The notes: generated by a model from the sequence alone, not told the origin. DNA of 64,000 nucleotides from Isoetes taiwanensis (GCA_021234155.1 JAJEKV010000012.1:5769789-5833788), one strand, 5' to 3'; positions 1 to 12,249 are shown, counted from the stretch's first letter. A program made the numbers and translations.

Positions 1-439
1 TTGGCTAGAGTTGCATAAAGATTAATTGGTGGTCTAGATCATTCCGATTTGCTGGCTCTTGCCCTAGTTCCAATCCATATGCAGTTCTTGCCTCTGAATC
101 TGCATCAACTTCAGTACATAAGTATCACGGGCTCCTGATTTCACTCTTATTCATGCTTCAATTCCTGTTTCAGTTTCATGTCTCGATCCAGTTCTATCAC
201 TGCCTCAGTTCATGTTCTAGACGATGTCCAACTTTCTATTTCTGTTCCAGTTACTGCTCTTGTTCCTGTTCTTGATCCTGCTCTTGGACCAGGCCGTTGT
301 TTTGGTGAAACCTTCTTCATGTCCTCAATTCTGTGTCACGAAGATCTCCTTTCACGAGTTTATTAAATCCAAAAGACAGGACCCAAGCTCATTATCTGCA
401 ATCCAAGTTCATCTACCAACTCTCTGCTTCAATAAAGGC

Positions 440-2340
440 TGCTCCCAGATAATGGCTTTTCCAATGTTTTTGACAAAGCAAGGCCAACAAGCTTCCAAAG
501 CACCGTCCATATGAATGTCCTATTGATTTGCAGCCCGAGACGATGCCACTATATGGACCAATATACAGTCTCTCCTCCACGGAGTTGAATTAAAGAAAAT
601 CTAGTTACGAGCTTCATTTGACATTCTGAGTTCCCTATTGGCGCACCCATATTCTTTGTCAAAAAGAAGGATGGTTCTCTGTGCCTCGTCATTGGTTGTC
701 GTGGCCTCAACACAACCACAATGCCGAATCGCTATATGCTTCTGCTAATTCCAGGGTTGTTGAAGCGGCTCCAATGTGTGCACTATTTTACGAAGATTGA
801 TCTTCGGGGTGCCTACAATCTCATTCGGATCTAAGAGAGTGATGAGTGGAAGACAACATTTCATACTCGGTATCGCCATTTTGAGTACACAGTTATTTGC
901 CCTTTGGGCTTATCAATGCTCCAGCAATATTCCAGCATATGACCAACGATGTCTTCTGTGAGTTCTTAGACAATTTTATTATCATCTATTTGGATGATAT
1001 CCTTATTTAGTCTAAGACCCTTGAAGAACATGAGAGGCATGTTCGACAGATCCTCCGGAAGCTTCATGAGCATGGGTTATATGCTAAATTCGAAAAGTGC
1101 CAGTTCGATCAGGATATTGTGGAGTTCCTTGGCTATCGTATCACTCCTCATATAAATCCCAAAAAGGTCAACACTGTTTTGGAGTCCGAGATATTCTAGA
1201 TTTGCCAACTTCTATCAACGTTTTTCCTTTGACACGCCTCACGACCAAAGATATACCATCTGAATGGAGTGTGAAAGTGGAAACTGCTTTCTTTACCCTG
1301 AAGCATGCGTTTACCACGATACTAGTTCTTGCTCATGCAGATCCTTCGCGCCCATGTATTATCAAAGTAGATGCTTCTGATTTTGCTCTTGATGTTATCC
1401 TATCACAAAAGGGAGATGATCATGAGGTACATCCGATTGTCTATCACTCGCAAAAGTTCGAGGCGGACGAAATTTATGACACTGAGTTGTTGGCTATAGT
1501 TGATTCTTTCAAGAAGTGGAGACAATTCCTGGAAGGAACTTCTCACAAGGTCACATTCTATACGGATCATCAAAATCTGGAATATTTTCAGTCTGCTTGA
1601 GTGCTTAAAACGTCGCGTACTCAAGTATTATCCTGCATTGATTTCATGATCAAGTATCATCCTGAACCTCTCAAATGGAAGGCTGCTGTCTTGTCTCAAG
1701 ATGCTCCTATCTTGAGCACAAGCTGGATGATCCCGCATTTGATTAGTAATCACAGGTTATCCTAGGGTCTGATCGGTTCCAGCTTATGGCCACCATTTTG
1801 TTTGAAAGGCCTCATGATATAGCCTTGTTGGAGTCTATTTGGGCATCTCTGCCCTCCGATCCATTGGCTCAAGATGTATTTTCACATCTTGGCTCAACAT
1901 CATCTTCGCGACAAATGCGGTCGGACTATGATCGTTTTGAGATTTGAGATGAACTTCTGTTCTGCGATCGGCTTCTGCATGTTCCAGATGGTGCTTCCCA
2001 ACTTCGGGTTCTTAAGGCTTGTTGTGACTCGTCTATGACTAGATATTTTGGAGTAGCCAAGGCTCTTGAACTTATTAGTCGAGAGTATTGGTGGCCTGGG
2101 CTTCGTCGCTCTGTCAACTATTGAGTAAAGATTTAGAGACATCTTCCTCGTGGTCTTTTCAGCCACTGTTGTTCTAGATGAACTTTGGACGAGTATTTCT
2201 GTGGACTTTATTCCAGAGCTGCCACTCTCTCAGTCGTTGTTGATCGCTTTTCTAGGATTGCTCATTTTATTCCCTACCATCACATATGGGTATTCATATC
2301 ATACGAGTATTCTACTCATATGTACAAAAGATGGTCACCA
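440..2340 (+). mobile_element. Ty3/gypsy retrotransposon pol remnant (RT, RNase H, integrase)
   Basis: Order of domains is that of Ty3/gypsy pol. The linker before reverse transcriptase reads KLPKHRPYECPIDLQPE around 490-545. RT pieces follow: KKDGSL near 665, KIDLRGAYN near 795, and the catalytic YLDDIL box at about 985-1004. RNase H is the longest open piece (1097-1600), with KVDASDFAL, YDTELLAIV and TDHQNLEYF. An H2C2-like integrase zinc region lies at about 1960-2130, and the catalytic-core start WTSISVDFIPELP at about 2176-2220, continuing one frame over as VVVDRFSRIAHFIPYH. Many stops and frame changes show it is dead. No LTRs were found; gag/protease upstream of 440 is not recognisable. 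The style resembles chromoviral (sushi-like) elements; that subfamily call is inference. Confidence 0.85.
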
Positions 2341-2800
2341 CGCGGATGCAAAAAGGTAGTTACATAAAGCAGGGTTTAAACTCGTGACCTTCTAGCTGCG
2401 AGTCACCTACCTTTGCCAAATGCATTACCAATACTTATTGAAGAGATTCTCTCACATCTTCTTTATGTGCAGGGCTGATTCTAGGAGGGTCTAGAATATT
2501 ATAGAACCTACATGCATGCATGACACTTGGAAGGATCTCGTCCCTTGGAGTGGTGCGATCCTAACCATTGGCCTAGATATATATAGAGGCACCTTCTTCT
2601 TGTCGATTTGTTCTCGTTCAACACCAATCTTGAGGCTTCTAGGCATCTCTCTTGTGTTCCTGCTTGCCTTCAGGTCATTGTATTCTTATTTCTTCATCGT
2701 ATATCCATTTTTTTGCCGATCTTGGCATATTTCTTGTGTATTTCTTGCGTATTTTCCTTGTTTTCGAGTAGCTTCATGACAAATACTCTAATAGAGATTG
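2341..2800. other. Spacer without recognisable gene
   Basis: AT-rich sequence between the gypsy relic and a LINE fragment. Short ORFs here are hydrophobic T-rich translations with no recognisable domain. A GGTTTAAACTCGTGACC-like stretch near 2371 weakly resembles a Pol III B box but has no partner A box. Confidence 0.5.
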
Positions 2801-2820
2801 ACTGATTGTTTAATATCAGC

Positions 2821-3525
2821 ATTAATGCTCAGTGAAACCGGCCTATATCCACTGGAAATGGAAGCTTTATTATAGACTATAACGTTCGTGAATAGAGTCA
2901 TGTCATAATCCCTAAATAGATTGCCACACATCACACTAGAATTCTCTAAGCGAGATGGTTGGTACCAAGATATGATGCACTGGGCCAGTGCATGGGGTAT
3001 ATCCAAGAGCGATTGGCCGGAAGACAAAGCGGCTACCCATTCCTTATTGGAGCAAAATGCTTTAACCTGCCTCTGGGCATCACAAGGAAGCAGATTGCAA
3101 CTATACAGGCTAAAAGTGAACCTCGGGCCAGACCACAAGAGCCAAGATTATCTCAATTCCGACATGCCACATTATTTAAAGAAGCTGGTAGCAAGATACA
3201 GATTAAACTCTCATAGGCTGGCAATCGAGACAGGAAGATGGCAGAAAATACCACCAGAAGAAAAGTTATGTCAGAATTGCATGTTGCATGAAGTGGAAAA
3301 TGAAATCCACGTGTTTACCGTGTGCCTTGCATACTCAGACATCCGCCCGCGATTCAACATACAAGCTAGGGACTTTTCTTCATTATTTGCTTCAGTGCCA
3401 TCATACACGAACTTAGGTTTTTTTATGAGATCACCGTTTATTTCTGTAAAGTACAGTAAAGAGTTAAGATGTGCAGGCTCCATGGCCTTTTAAGGTCCAA
3501 AGTGAGCGACGACGACGACGACGAC

Positions 3526-3565
<40 letters not shown>
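2821..3565 (+). mobile_element. LINE ORF2 C-terminal fragment with trinucleotide tail
   Basis: The translation from about 2826 (ETGLYPLEMEALL) and the open stretch 2921-3493 match the C-terminal region of the LINE copy at 46.8-47.6 kb: both have a GW(Y/F)QD block, then a YRLNSHRLAIETGRW-type block, then a cysteine/histidine finger (CQNC...H...C). Reverse transcriptase itself is missing, so this is a 5'-truncated insertion. The coding part is followed by AAGGTCC and then an uninterrupted (GAC)n(GAT)n run, which fits a LINE 3' end that carries a short tandem tail rather than poly(A). A stop near 2866 shows decay. Confidence 0.75.
3508..3565 (+). repeat. (GAC)n/(GAT)n microsatellite tail
   Basis: About six GAC units change into about thirteen GAT units with no interruption. 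It abuts the LINE 3' end and is probably the tail of that insertion, expanded afterwards. Confidence 0.9.
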
Positions 3566-4200
3566 TATAGAATGCCAAATATTTATGCCACATGACTCCA
3601 CCTATGGTAGGTAATGGCCCGCTATATGAGACAATCTTTTAAATGCATGAAATGAGAATCGGTTTTAATTAATACCACGAGCAATGGCGAACAACCCCCT
3701 CATATGAGACATTTAAGGTGAAAGCAGCTCTGAAAAGAAGAGGCAGTTGACTTCTAAACAAGTGGCAAGGGCTTACATTTGCTAATAATCCCTTAATTTG
3801 AGACACATAAAGATGAAAACAAATCTCGCATGAGGAGGAGTAGACAATTGAAACATAGTCAGATGGCAAGGATTAGATCCTTAAAGCCATTTTGCATCCA
3901 ACCCTTTTCAACAATACTTTGCATGGTTTTATCTGGCAATCTGTGATGTCGCATAGCTCATAATCCAATAATTGATTAATTGGTTAGCAAGACACTATAT
4001 GGGCCTCTAATTCAAGGCATCATGAGAAGACGTAATTGGGATAGAGAACTATAAAGCAATGTTGTCGTGGAGGGTGTAACATGTCAGTCTCCATTGGACA
4101 TTAAAAATATTACCTTTCATGATCTACATTTCTACAAAAGATTTCAAAGCATATGTACAAAAAAATTGTATTCCATCTAGTACCCTCAAAAATTTCGTGT
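3566..4200. other. Spacer without recognisable gene
   Basis: AT-rich sequence with repeated short phrases such as CATATGAGAC and TTTGAGACACAT around 3625-3805. It may include the decayed 3' part of the minus-strand LINE that starts at 5.1 kb. No ORF with a recognisable domain. Confidence 0.5.
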
Positions 4201-4263
4201 CTTCCAATGGATAGGCTGAAGTGGGTCCTTCCTCCACTAACTCTACAATGATCATGGTTGAAC

Positions 4264-5110
4264 CTATGACCTTGGGCATGGCAGTTTAGGCAACGTCAAT
4301 AAAATCCCTAACTGTATTAAATGTTCTCTTGAAATCCAAGTTAAGAAGCACACATTTTTGCTTAGAAAATTTATTCCAATAATGACCCTCCATGGCCACA
4401 ACATAGTTATTCGAGATAAATCAATTAGGAAGGAAGGCAGATTGCTTCTTGCTAATATTTCTCTGTAGATAAGGTTTGACCCTGAAAGCAATGATTTTGG
4501 TACATAATTTAAGTGGAATGGTAAGGGATATAGATCTCCAATCAGCGAATAGGTAGGATGATGAATAAGGGCAATGCACCCACTTGAAATAAGGTTGCAA
4601 ATGATGAGAGTGCCAAAAACTATGAATAAAAGAGACAATGTCGTCTATAACAAGATCCCAGAAATGAGAAAAGAATTCAGGAGGAAGGCCAATAGGACTA
4701 AGTGATTTGCCTTTACTAAAACTCTTAAGAACATTAAAAATTTCAATTTCAGTTGGCAAGGAAATAAAAGATCATCTATGCTCTCATTTGGATTAGGAAT
4801 AAGCCTGTGAAAGAGGTTCAGAAAATCAAATGCTTGAGATTGCAAAGCTTGAGGAATATGAATATTAGAGAAAAGCTCTTTGTATTCATAGTTAATAATA
4901 CTATGCTAATCTGTAAGCATCTCACCTCTGTCATTTTTCATTTTAGAATATAGAATTCTTCGTCAATCTAGTTTTAGCCACCATATAAAAAAACTTAGAG
5001 CTGCTATAATTCGTCTCATTGTTATATTTAATCTTTCATTTTGTAGCAACACCATTAGCTTCATATTCCTCAATGTTCTTAATATTTCTCCAAAATCTCT
5101 TCACCTTGTT
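4264..5110 (-). mobile_element. L1-type LINE fragment: reverse transcriptase N-terminal half
   Basis: Reading from 5110 downwards, the conceptual translation runs through the pre-RT linker (RFWRNIKNIEEYEANG, KFFYMVAKTR) into the first RT blocks: LKSFSKGKSLSPIGLPPEFF at about 4680-4730, then DWRSISLT, TKIIAFRVKPYLQ, ISKKQSAFLPN and LLNLDFKRTFNTV at about 4310-4350. These are the plant L1 blocks usually read as SPGPDGLPPEFF, WRPISL, RLKP, Q.AF and LDFEKAYD. Three overlapping frames (4264-4638, 4421-4759, 4645-4845) carry successive pieces, so frameshifts are present. The catalytic FADD box and everything after it are missing. This is an inactive fragment. No poly(A) or target-site duplication was found. 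Confidence 0.75.
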
Positions 5111-7130
5111 GCAAAGCAGTATTGTGAGGATCATGATGCAACAATGATATAGTTCTCTCTTCTGTCTAAGAAGATGATTTTTAACAATAATTCTGCTCGC
5201 ATATTTATGTCTAAAGCAATATTTATTCTAATATTTAACCCTTTTATGTCTAATACTATTGAAATTAGTAATATATTATTGAAAGTAATAATAACAATCA
5301 AGTTAATGCATGTGGTGCCTATGAAATTCCATTTCCTGTCCCGATTGCTTCCAATTTGAACCTGCATAATGAACTATTTGGATGATATGCTTGGAGATCT
5401 GATTGATGTCCTCAAGGGTGTACTACTCAGCAGTGTGGCAAACAGGTAATTTTTTAATTTGGTTTAAGAATTTGACATCAAATGCAGTGGATCTAAAATA
5501 TAGGTAAAAGCAGATGCGCACCACCTTGAAGGGCAGCTTTTGTTTTGTGTTTTCATGATTCATCCAAAGTGCAGGGGATCTTGTTAGCACCGATTGATCT
5601 ATATTGAGGATTGGAAGTCATGGCTGTGGTATTAATCTTCAAAAGCATCAACTATAAAGTTGCCTAGTTGGAATTGCACAATAACGAAGCGTACCATTTT
5701 GATGAATAAAACTTCCTTAATTTTTGCTATGGCAGCATATTCTCCTGAGTTATAAGTGTCCGGAGTATCATAAAATTGGCAAGGTTTTGTGTTAGAAAAG
5801 CATATGGGGCTTTGATTCTTTGAATGTAAAGCATACTATGATATATTTAACAAAATTTGGACTTATTCAAATCTAATAGATATGCTTCAAGGATGCATGC
5901 GATGATAAGATTATATGCATTTTTAATAATTTTTTCAATTTATCTTTACATCAAAAGTATGATGAAAACTAAAGTATAAAATTGCTTTCTAAACTAGTAT
6001 TTACTTTAATTTAATTAAAATTAAATTCTCATCTAAGATAAACTCTGTATAATTAAAATATTATTTTTTAACATATTTTAAGAAGATAATTTTAGATTGA
6101 AATTGAATATGTTTATCTTTTAATAATAACTATTGAATAGTTTATTGTTAATGAAAATAAAATCTATTGAAAACTAGTCAACAATAAACTCAACTTAAAT
6201 TTTTTCTTAAAGTATTTTTAAAAGTATATACATTTGTAAATTGTGAAATTCTTATAATAGTTTTAAGTCAATCGCTTATCAAACCATCAGATTTCATTTA
6301 GAAATTATCATCATTGCCAGATTTTAAATTTGTTAAATCACTAAAAATTGAAATTTTATATTCTTGAAATGTCTAATTCTAAATAGATTCAAGAGAAATT
6401 TAGTTTGGAAAGCAATTTTATTCTTTGATAACCATTATAGTTTTGATTTAAAAATAAACTTATATAATTAAAATCTATGAATATGATACCAATCAAGAAA
6501 ATAATATATATTCTTTGATGGCATTCTTGAAGTGTTATCTATCAAATCTGAATAAGTCTAAGTTTTGTTGAATATGTTATATTAGTCAGAAACCAGAGCA
6601 GCCTTGCCGTAGTATGTTTTATGGCCCAATAGAGCTTTCGCATTCAGATCAGAAGAAAAGCTACAAATTCAGTAGAAAAGCTTTTGCAAAACTCTTTCTT
6701 CGTCTTTTTTATCCTTCTTCAAAACCGCCACCCTCTCTATTCATACACGGAACAGAACTCTTTGCCCGATATTGTGCAGCAGCCCAGTTGACACCAGACT
6801 GAGATAAAGACAATGGAGTTTTTACTCGCAGATCTTACATATAAATTTCTCGTTGGTTTTCGTGCTATGTCCTGGTAATCCAAGTATACAGTCTAATCCA
6901 AGGGTTCATTTAGTGCCTTGTCTTGCCGGGGAACCCTACGCTCCAGCAGATAAAGCTTGGGACAGCTGCATTTTTTTTTGGGTCTCTCGCAATGCTAGGC
7001 CCTTTAGTGTGGATTGAACACTTCTAGATGTGCTCGACGAAGAAACAGAAAAATATGTCATCACCTGAAGTGACAGGATCGCATGACAATCTTATTATTC
7101 AAACTACATGCTGACTAACTAAAATTACAG
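5111..7130. other. AT-rich spacer
   Basis: Two kilobases with very high A+T, especially 5850-6560. ORFs of about 60 codons at 5174 and 6614 show no recognisable motif. I see no gene, RNA or element boundary here. Confidence 0.5.
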
Positions 7131-7279
7131 CCATATGCCACCCATTGCTGAACCTGGTGTTAGTGCTGGACTGAGTAAAGTTAGTAAACCAGTTATTATT
7201 CCAAAGAATGGTTTTGGGTATAGCACATGGAGGATGTGCCTGACAGTTTTGAACCTAAGGGGATACGCTTCTAAATTTG

Positions 7280-7915
7280 GATGGAAAGGAGTTTATGCGA
7301 TTAGGATTAGGAAGCTGTAGAAATTTTTGTAGCTTGTTGATTTTGATGGCTTCAGGTCCATTGGAGAAGGTGATTTTACTTATTTCAATAGTGCTGCTCT
7401 CATGTATGATTTATCGTGCAGTGTGTGGAAATGGTTGCCAGAGTGCAATTTACAAGTAGGAAGGCATCAGCTAAAGTTGATAGTTCATATACACATGGTC
7501 TTAGACTGTGTATTCACATTTGAGCCCTCACTGGCTACTTTTATGTCGCATCTCCTGTGCTTGTTTGCAACTTAGTCCTGCATTTCTTTTTCTCTCTTCA
7601 GCTATTCTACCGTGCTTATTTGAGCATCAGATGTGCCATTGCTTTTGACAAAGTTGTATGAGCAATTTGAAAGTCTGACCATTTTGCAGGTTCCACTTCT
7701 GCTAGTTCTGACCATCTAAGCTTTGGAGATAAATCTGGTCAATCTTCTATTTGTTTTGCTCAGTCTCCCTTTTTTTCCCTTTTGTACCTAAGTGGACTAA
7801 GTTTGCTTTGCTGAATGATGGGATGGGTTCTTGATATCTTTGTGACATTTTTTTTCCTAGCCGCTTGTCTTTTTGCTTGACCTCTTTATTCAAGCTTAAC
7901 GAAATGACACTTTCT
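7280..7915 (+). pseudogene. Partial duplicate of the F-box/kelch gene (C-terminus plus 3' flank)
   Basis: This segment is a direct copy of the last about 85 codons and 3' flank of the intact F-box/kelch gene at 59546-60700. Shared peptides include FRSIGEGD, WKWLPECNLQVGRHQLK and LDCVFTFEPSLATFM. It is dead: a TAG falls inside the FLQL block, four codons are missing between TYF and ALMYD, paired single-base indels garble the RYTHG stretch, and the original stop codon has become TCG. Similarity continues past the coding end through CTGACCATTTTGCAGGTTC (about 7675) and through the TTTGCTTGACCTC block near 7870-7910. It therefore came from genomic DNA and not from a spliced, polyadenylated transcript ending at the gene. 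The upstream limit is uncertain; weak similarity may reach about 7140. Confidence 0.87.
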
Positions 7916-8500
7916 TTTGAATTTTTTCCTTAGTGATGCTTATAATTGTTATGTTGGATACCACAAAAAGTTGGGAAGTTTTAACCATAAAATAATAATG
8001 CTTTTTCGCGATAGAGATACACACTATGCTATGCTTAAATTTTTGGGACGAGGGGATTAAGATATAGTTTAGAAGTGTAGTGCTCTTTGTTGCACCTCAT
8101 GTACTTTCAAATTACATTCTATTCCTCCCAGGGAGCAACCTTCCATTGTAGACCATCGGGTTCGAATTGGGTGATTAAGCTTATGGTGTTACCCAAACAA
8201 TTATTGCCACCTAGCATTCCACCTCGCAGAACTAGAACTACGCCTAACCATTTTTCACGTAACATGAATGTCGCACACAAATATGTCAAGGTCAGACACA
8301 TTGACATTTATATTTCAAATAGGTTTATTACTATATTGAGGATGCCGCCTCAAAAGTCTCAATTCAAAATAGTAATGAGCTTACCATATTTATTCAACAT
8401 AGACAATTTGATCTTAATAAACGATATCCACTTTACTCTCAGTTATGGCATGCATGTGCCGGATTTGGTATTTGGAAGCCTACCTGAAGAGTGATGATTG
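7916..8500. other. Spacer without recognisable gene
   Basis: Contains an ORF (8087-8494, plus) of 135 codons without recognisable domain, and its antisense shadow. I see nothing else. Confidence 0.45.
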
Positions 8501-8519
8501 AAATGAGCACGCACCATGT

Positions 8520-8614
8520 CATTCAGGTACAGAAGGCTGTCTTGGCAAAGGACTTAAAATCCTTGTAGGTCTTCCCGTGGACGTAAAAATTCTTATCTTA
8601 TCTTATCTTATCTT
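8520..8614 (+). mobile_element. LINE 3' end with (TCTTA)n tail
   Basis: The block CTTCCCGTGGACGTAAAAAT followed by four TCTTA units (8591-8614) matches, in the same sense, the 3' ends on the minus strand near 40.33, 10.14, 9.47, 19.99 and 61.97 kb. Only the last about 100 bases of the element appear to be present. Confidence 0.55.
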
Positions 8615-8849
8615 GTTCCACAATCCAGTTCTCAATTTAAATTCCATGTATACATACAATTGTTTCGTTCTCTTTCATACTATCCAATGCCTTAACCCCC
8701 TCATGTTGTAGTATAAAGATAACCAGAGATGAAAATCTTGAGTTATTCAACTTTCTCTATGCGGATATTCCATTGAATATGTCACATCAACATCTAATCA
8801 TTAAACATGCCTCTATCACTAATGTACTAGAAGTGCATTCCTTCCATCA

Positions 8850-9156
8850 TTAAGGGGTAGGTAACGCCCTGGCCAGAGGGCGTTATGGGAATAAAATTCA
8901 AGGGCAATATGGCCATGGCCAAAATGGCGAGGGCATGCGGGCGCACGCCCAAGCCATTTTGGCCATGGCCATATTGCCCGAGAATTTTATTCCCATTAAT
9001 GCCCGAGGGCCAGGGTGTTATCTCCCTTAACACCCTGTTCCGAGGGTGTTATGAGCCTTCGTGATAATGCCCTAGGGCGTTATGAACCTTCTTGATAACG
9101 CCTTAGGGCGTTATGACTGTTTTAGGCATAAAAACCCAAGAAGTAGGGTGTTAAGG
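8850..9156. repeat. Foldback element with repeated TAACGCCCT/AGGGCGTTA palindromes
   Basis: Left arm 8851-8928 and right arm 8953-9029 are inverted repeats of about 77 bases with few mismatches, containing GGCCATGGCC and GGGAATAAAATTC. The loop (8929-8952) holds the smaller hairpin GGGCGCACGCCC. To the right, three more short palindromes built on the same TAAC(G/A)CCCT...AGGG(C/T)GTTA theme follow at 9028-9051, 9064-9083 and 9095-9114, and one last AGGGTGTTA lies at about 9144. TTAAGG occurs at both outer edges (8850-8855 and 9151-9156) and could be a target-site duplication. It has no coding capacity; the ORF through it is a by-product. Confidence 0.75.
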
Positions 9157-9439
9157 ACTTGCGATTGGGATTCATGTTAGAGTTGCTTAGCTACTTCGAC
9201 AATATCCCTAGTTGCCCACCCACCACTACCACCAAGATTTGAGAAGCTTTTAATTTGAAAAGTTGCTTCATATGCAATATCAATTCTTCCTAATTGTGCA
9301 ACTAGGTTGACATGACACATCGTGTTGAGAATGGTACTGTATGAACAATTTTGTTCATGAAGGAACAAAAGAGGAGAAACAAAAGAGACTAGAAGGAAAA
9401 AGCAATTAGTTTATTGACGTTGAACCAATTGTTCTACAC

Positions 9440-9515
9440 GGGGTTTAGGAATAGAATAGAGTTTTTATTGTCCACGGGGACCAATTGGCCTATGATCCAC
9501 ACACCCCAAACCCCT
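9440..9515 (-). mobile_element. LINE 3' end, (TATTC)-type tail
   Basis: GGAATAGAATAGAG followed by TTTTTATTGTCCACGGGGAC and CCAATTGGCCTATG is the reverse complement of the shared LINE 3' block. The tail unit here is TATTC in the sense direction. The rest of the element is missing or unrecognisable. Confidence 0.55.
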
Positions 9516-10123
9516 TTTTTTTTTTTCCAAGGAGGTCACCCTAGGGTTGGGGGGCTTGTAGATGAGGATCATATAGATTTAGTTGTAAGGTGTCCCCCAA
9601 TAGTAAATTAACAAGCTTTTTTCAATGAATGAAAGAGCATAATTTGGAAGTAGAAAGATATGTAGCTTCATCCCTTATCATGTGTGGGTTGTTAGATGAA
9701 TGGTTTTTTAATATGCATGCATCTAATTCTTCTTGTCCATGAAGCAAAAAATTATATTGGCATTGCACCTTTTTTGCTTTCCACCATCTCCATTTGCAAA
9801 TAAATATTGGGATTGGAATCGCCATGGTGATTTCTTGCTATACATAGCTATTGTTGGGATGAGGATGCAGGTTTAGAAAGGGTAATGAACCTTCGCCTGT
9901 ATGGGGATATGCATGGCAAGCCTAGGAACTTGGCGTTTGTACACACAATGTTGTGATATGGAATTCCATGACAAGTCTAGGAACTTGGCATTTGTACACA
10001 CAAGGACTTCCATGATTTTTGTAGGCAAATTGAGTAGGCAAAGCATATGAACACTATGGTTAGGTCTCGTTAATGGCAGATGATTTCATTTATAATAGGC
10101 CTTAATAATCTGCCTTAGAGGCC

Positions 10124-10520
10124 CTTAAAATAGAATAGAATCTATTTTTATCATTCAAGGAGACCAATTGGCCTATGGGACCCAAACAAAAAGAGCAGTA
10201 AGTGTATTGCTATGAGGATTAAAAAGCTCCTGCCCTGAAGGGTTTTCGAGGGAAAAACCTTAGCAATAATAAGTGTGCTAGTAGATTGTACAATCGTATA
10301 GGACAATTCAATACTGCACCGGAGGACACAGCTGAGTCCGTGTAACCATAACATCTTGAAGGTATGATCCCAACAAGCCTACAGTGGTCATGTTCAATTG
10401 CACATGCAGTGGCTGGTCAGGCATAACTAACTGAACATACCGTGCACGGATATGATCGAATGCTAGACAGGTTTGAAGAGTATGGCATTCATCCTCAATT
10501 TGGTGCCTCGTTGGTAACAC
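10124..10520 (-). mobile_element. LINE 3' end with ORF2 C-terminal finger
   Basis: The minus-strand ORF 10308-10520 contains IEDECHTLQTCLAFDHIRARY, the same cysteine/histidine C-terminal block as IEDEEHALLHCSAYHALRAQH in the 47-kb copy. After the stop there is a short 3' UTR and then the shared block GGTCCCATAGGCCAATTGGT at about 10160-10185, ending in an AGAATAGAAT tail at about 10128-10140. This links the 3'-end block to the LINE family that has this C-terminus. Weak coding similarity may continue upstream to about 10820. Confidence 0.65.
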
Positions 10521-10820
10521 TGACAGATCCTGTCCTCATGTGCCCCTCAAGTCCATCAGCCTATCTCAATGCAGAGGCGATGCGCACCCGTGCGAATGGA
10601 AGCAAACAGTGTCAATAGTATGTCGTATATTGATGTTACATGAAATTTATACTTGGGTCTATAAAGTGTGTGATATCCAGATGAAAAAAAAAGTAGGATA
10701 AACAACACCAGGTTTAGAAGCATGGTTTCCTGAGGTGTATTTGATGTATTTCTTGAAAGGCTTGACTGCAGGAGAAGTATAATAGTGATTTTCATAAAGG
10801 ATTTAGTGGAATCAAACATG

Positions 10821-11400
10821 TTTGCAATAGATATTAACTTTTATGAGTATCGCAAGTTATAATTGATTACATAACTTCCTTTTGATATTGGAAATAATGT
10901 AGAGTGTAGGTTTAATAATAGCATAAATACTTTCCATAGTAGAGTTGCAATTCCTTAACGTTCTTGACATGAATGTAAGTCCCTCCAAAATTAATATGAA
11001 TGGTCTAACTGCAATAAAACCTAATCAAAAGTTGAATTGCAATAACAAAATATTTATTAGGGAGCAAACAAACTACACCCGTTTGCAAAAGGATTTGTAA
11101 GATTGGTCACTAAGCAGATGCCTGTAAAAAATTGTGCCCTTTGGAGTGTCAACAAGCTGAGATACTGGCACATGCTCTTTTGGCCAATTATGCATGAATT
11201 TTGGGTACTGGTCCAGCCTATTAGAATTCCCATTAAGGGGATGTTTGATTTTAATGGAGAATCACATTGGGTCATAGTCTGCAGAGTTATTTAGGGCTAG
11301 ATATATGATAATTAGCCAAGGATTTCATAGTAAAGGGCCTTAAGTATCCTGGATGTCTCATTGGATCCATGAGGAATGTCGTCTCATTGACGTTGCTGTA
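10821..11400. other. Spacer without recognisable gene
   Basis: AT-rich sequence with short ORFs of opposite strands overlapping at 11057-11294. No recognisable domain. Confidence 0.45.
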
Positions 11401-11405
11401 AGCAT

Positions 11406-12249
11406 TCAACTAGGCTCCCCTAGAGGATCGTTGAACTCTACTGCCAAAATACATTGTTTCATTTCCGATTTTGACTGCCTTCTACAAGCTATGCACTGCC
11501 TTCTTCCCAAAGAAGTCTTTGTACTTTTTGGTGTATCAAATCTCGGGCATGTTGGTGTAAACTTTGGTGCCAATGCTTCTTCCATTCCCTCTTGTTTGCA
11601 CCTTGTATGTCCCATATCCTTACTAGGATCTTCAGCACCTACATGTTCAGGGCTATTATGGGTGTGGAAAGGTATTGCAGTAGATTGCTCAGTATCATCC
11701 ATTTCAAAACCCTCAAAAGATTTTGTCTATAAGCCTAAGCATCTTCTTAGGTTGTGAAGTTACGTGAGAATTGGTGCCCATAACTGGAGCAAGAACCTCT
11801 ATATATGATTTCTATTTGTGAAAACCCTTGTCAAGCATTCTAGTTCACCCACACTCCTCTTTTGACATGCAACCAATACTGCATTTGGTCCCTCATATGG
11901 AATATTTGCGATTGTTGTTTTCCATATCAGAAGGCATTTACTCCATGTGTTGAACCTGTGGATAAACAATACAAATCAATTTGAGAATAATACAAGGAAA
12001 ATAAGAAGATAATTCAAAACCTGCAGAGCGATCAACATGCAGCTTATGAATATTTAAATTCAAGTGACCATCAGCTGAACTACAAAAAGAAGTTTGTTCA
12101 GCCATTGGCAAAAGTAGAAAATCTTCTTCTATCATGAAACTAGGTAGATACTCTTCATCTAACAATAGAGATAAAGTATAATGATCCGGTAAAAAAGAGG
12201 GGGGGGGGTCCGGTGCATGAATACCTCCAAAGCAAACATAAAGTGTCAA
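11406..12249 (-). other. Possible unrecognised gene fragment
   Basis: Two minus-strand ORFs have an amino-acid composition that looks coding rather than random: 11938-12249 (DEEYLPSFMIEEDFLLLPM and neighbouring residues) and 11406-11702 (acidic N-terminal part, then CPRFDTPKS, CIACRRQS). They might be exons of one gene or fragment, but I cannot recognise a family, and the antisense ORF 11353-11757 is equally long. Treat as unproven. Confidence 0.2.

Noticed and set aside
2365-2400. GGTTTAAACTCGTGACC as a tRNA or SINE B box
   Set aside because: No A box at the right distance and no cloverleaf; left as a spacer.
8827-9033. 68-codon minus-strand ORF
   Set aside because: It is an accidental reading of the foldback element.
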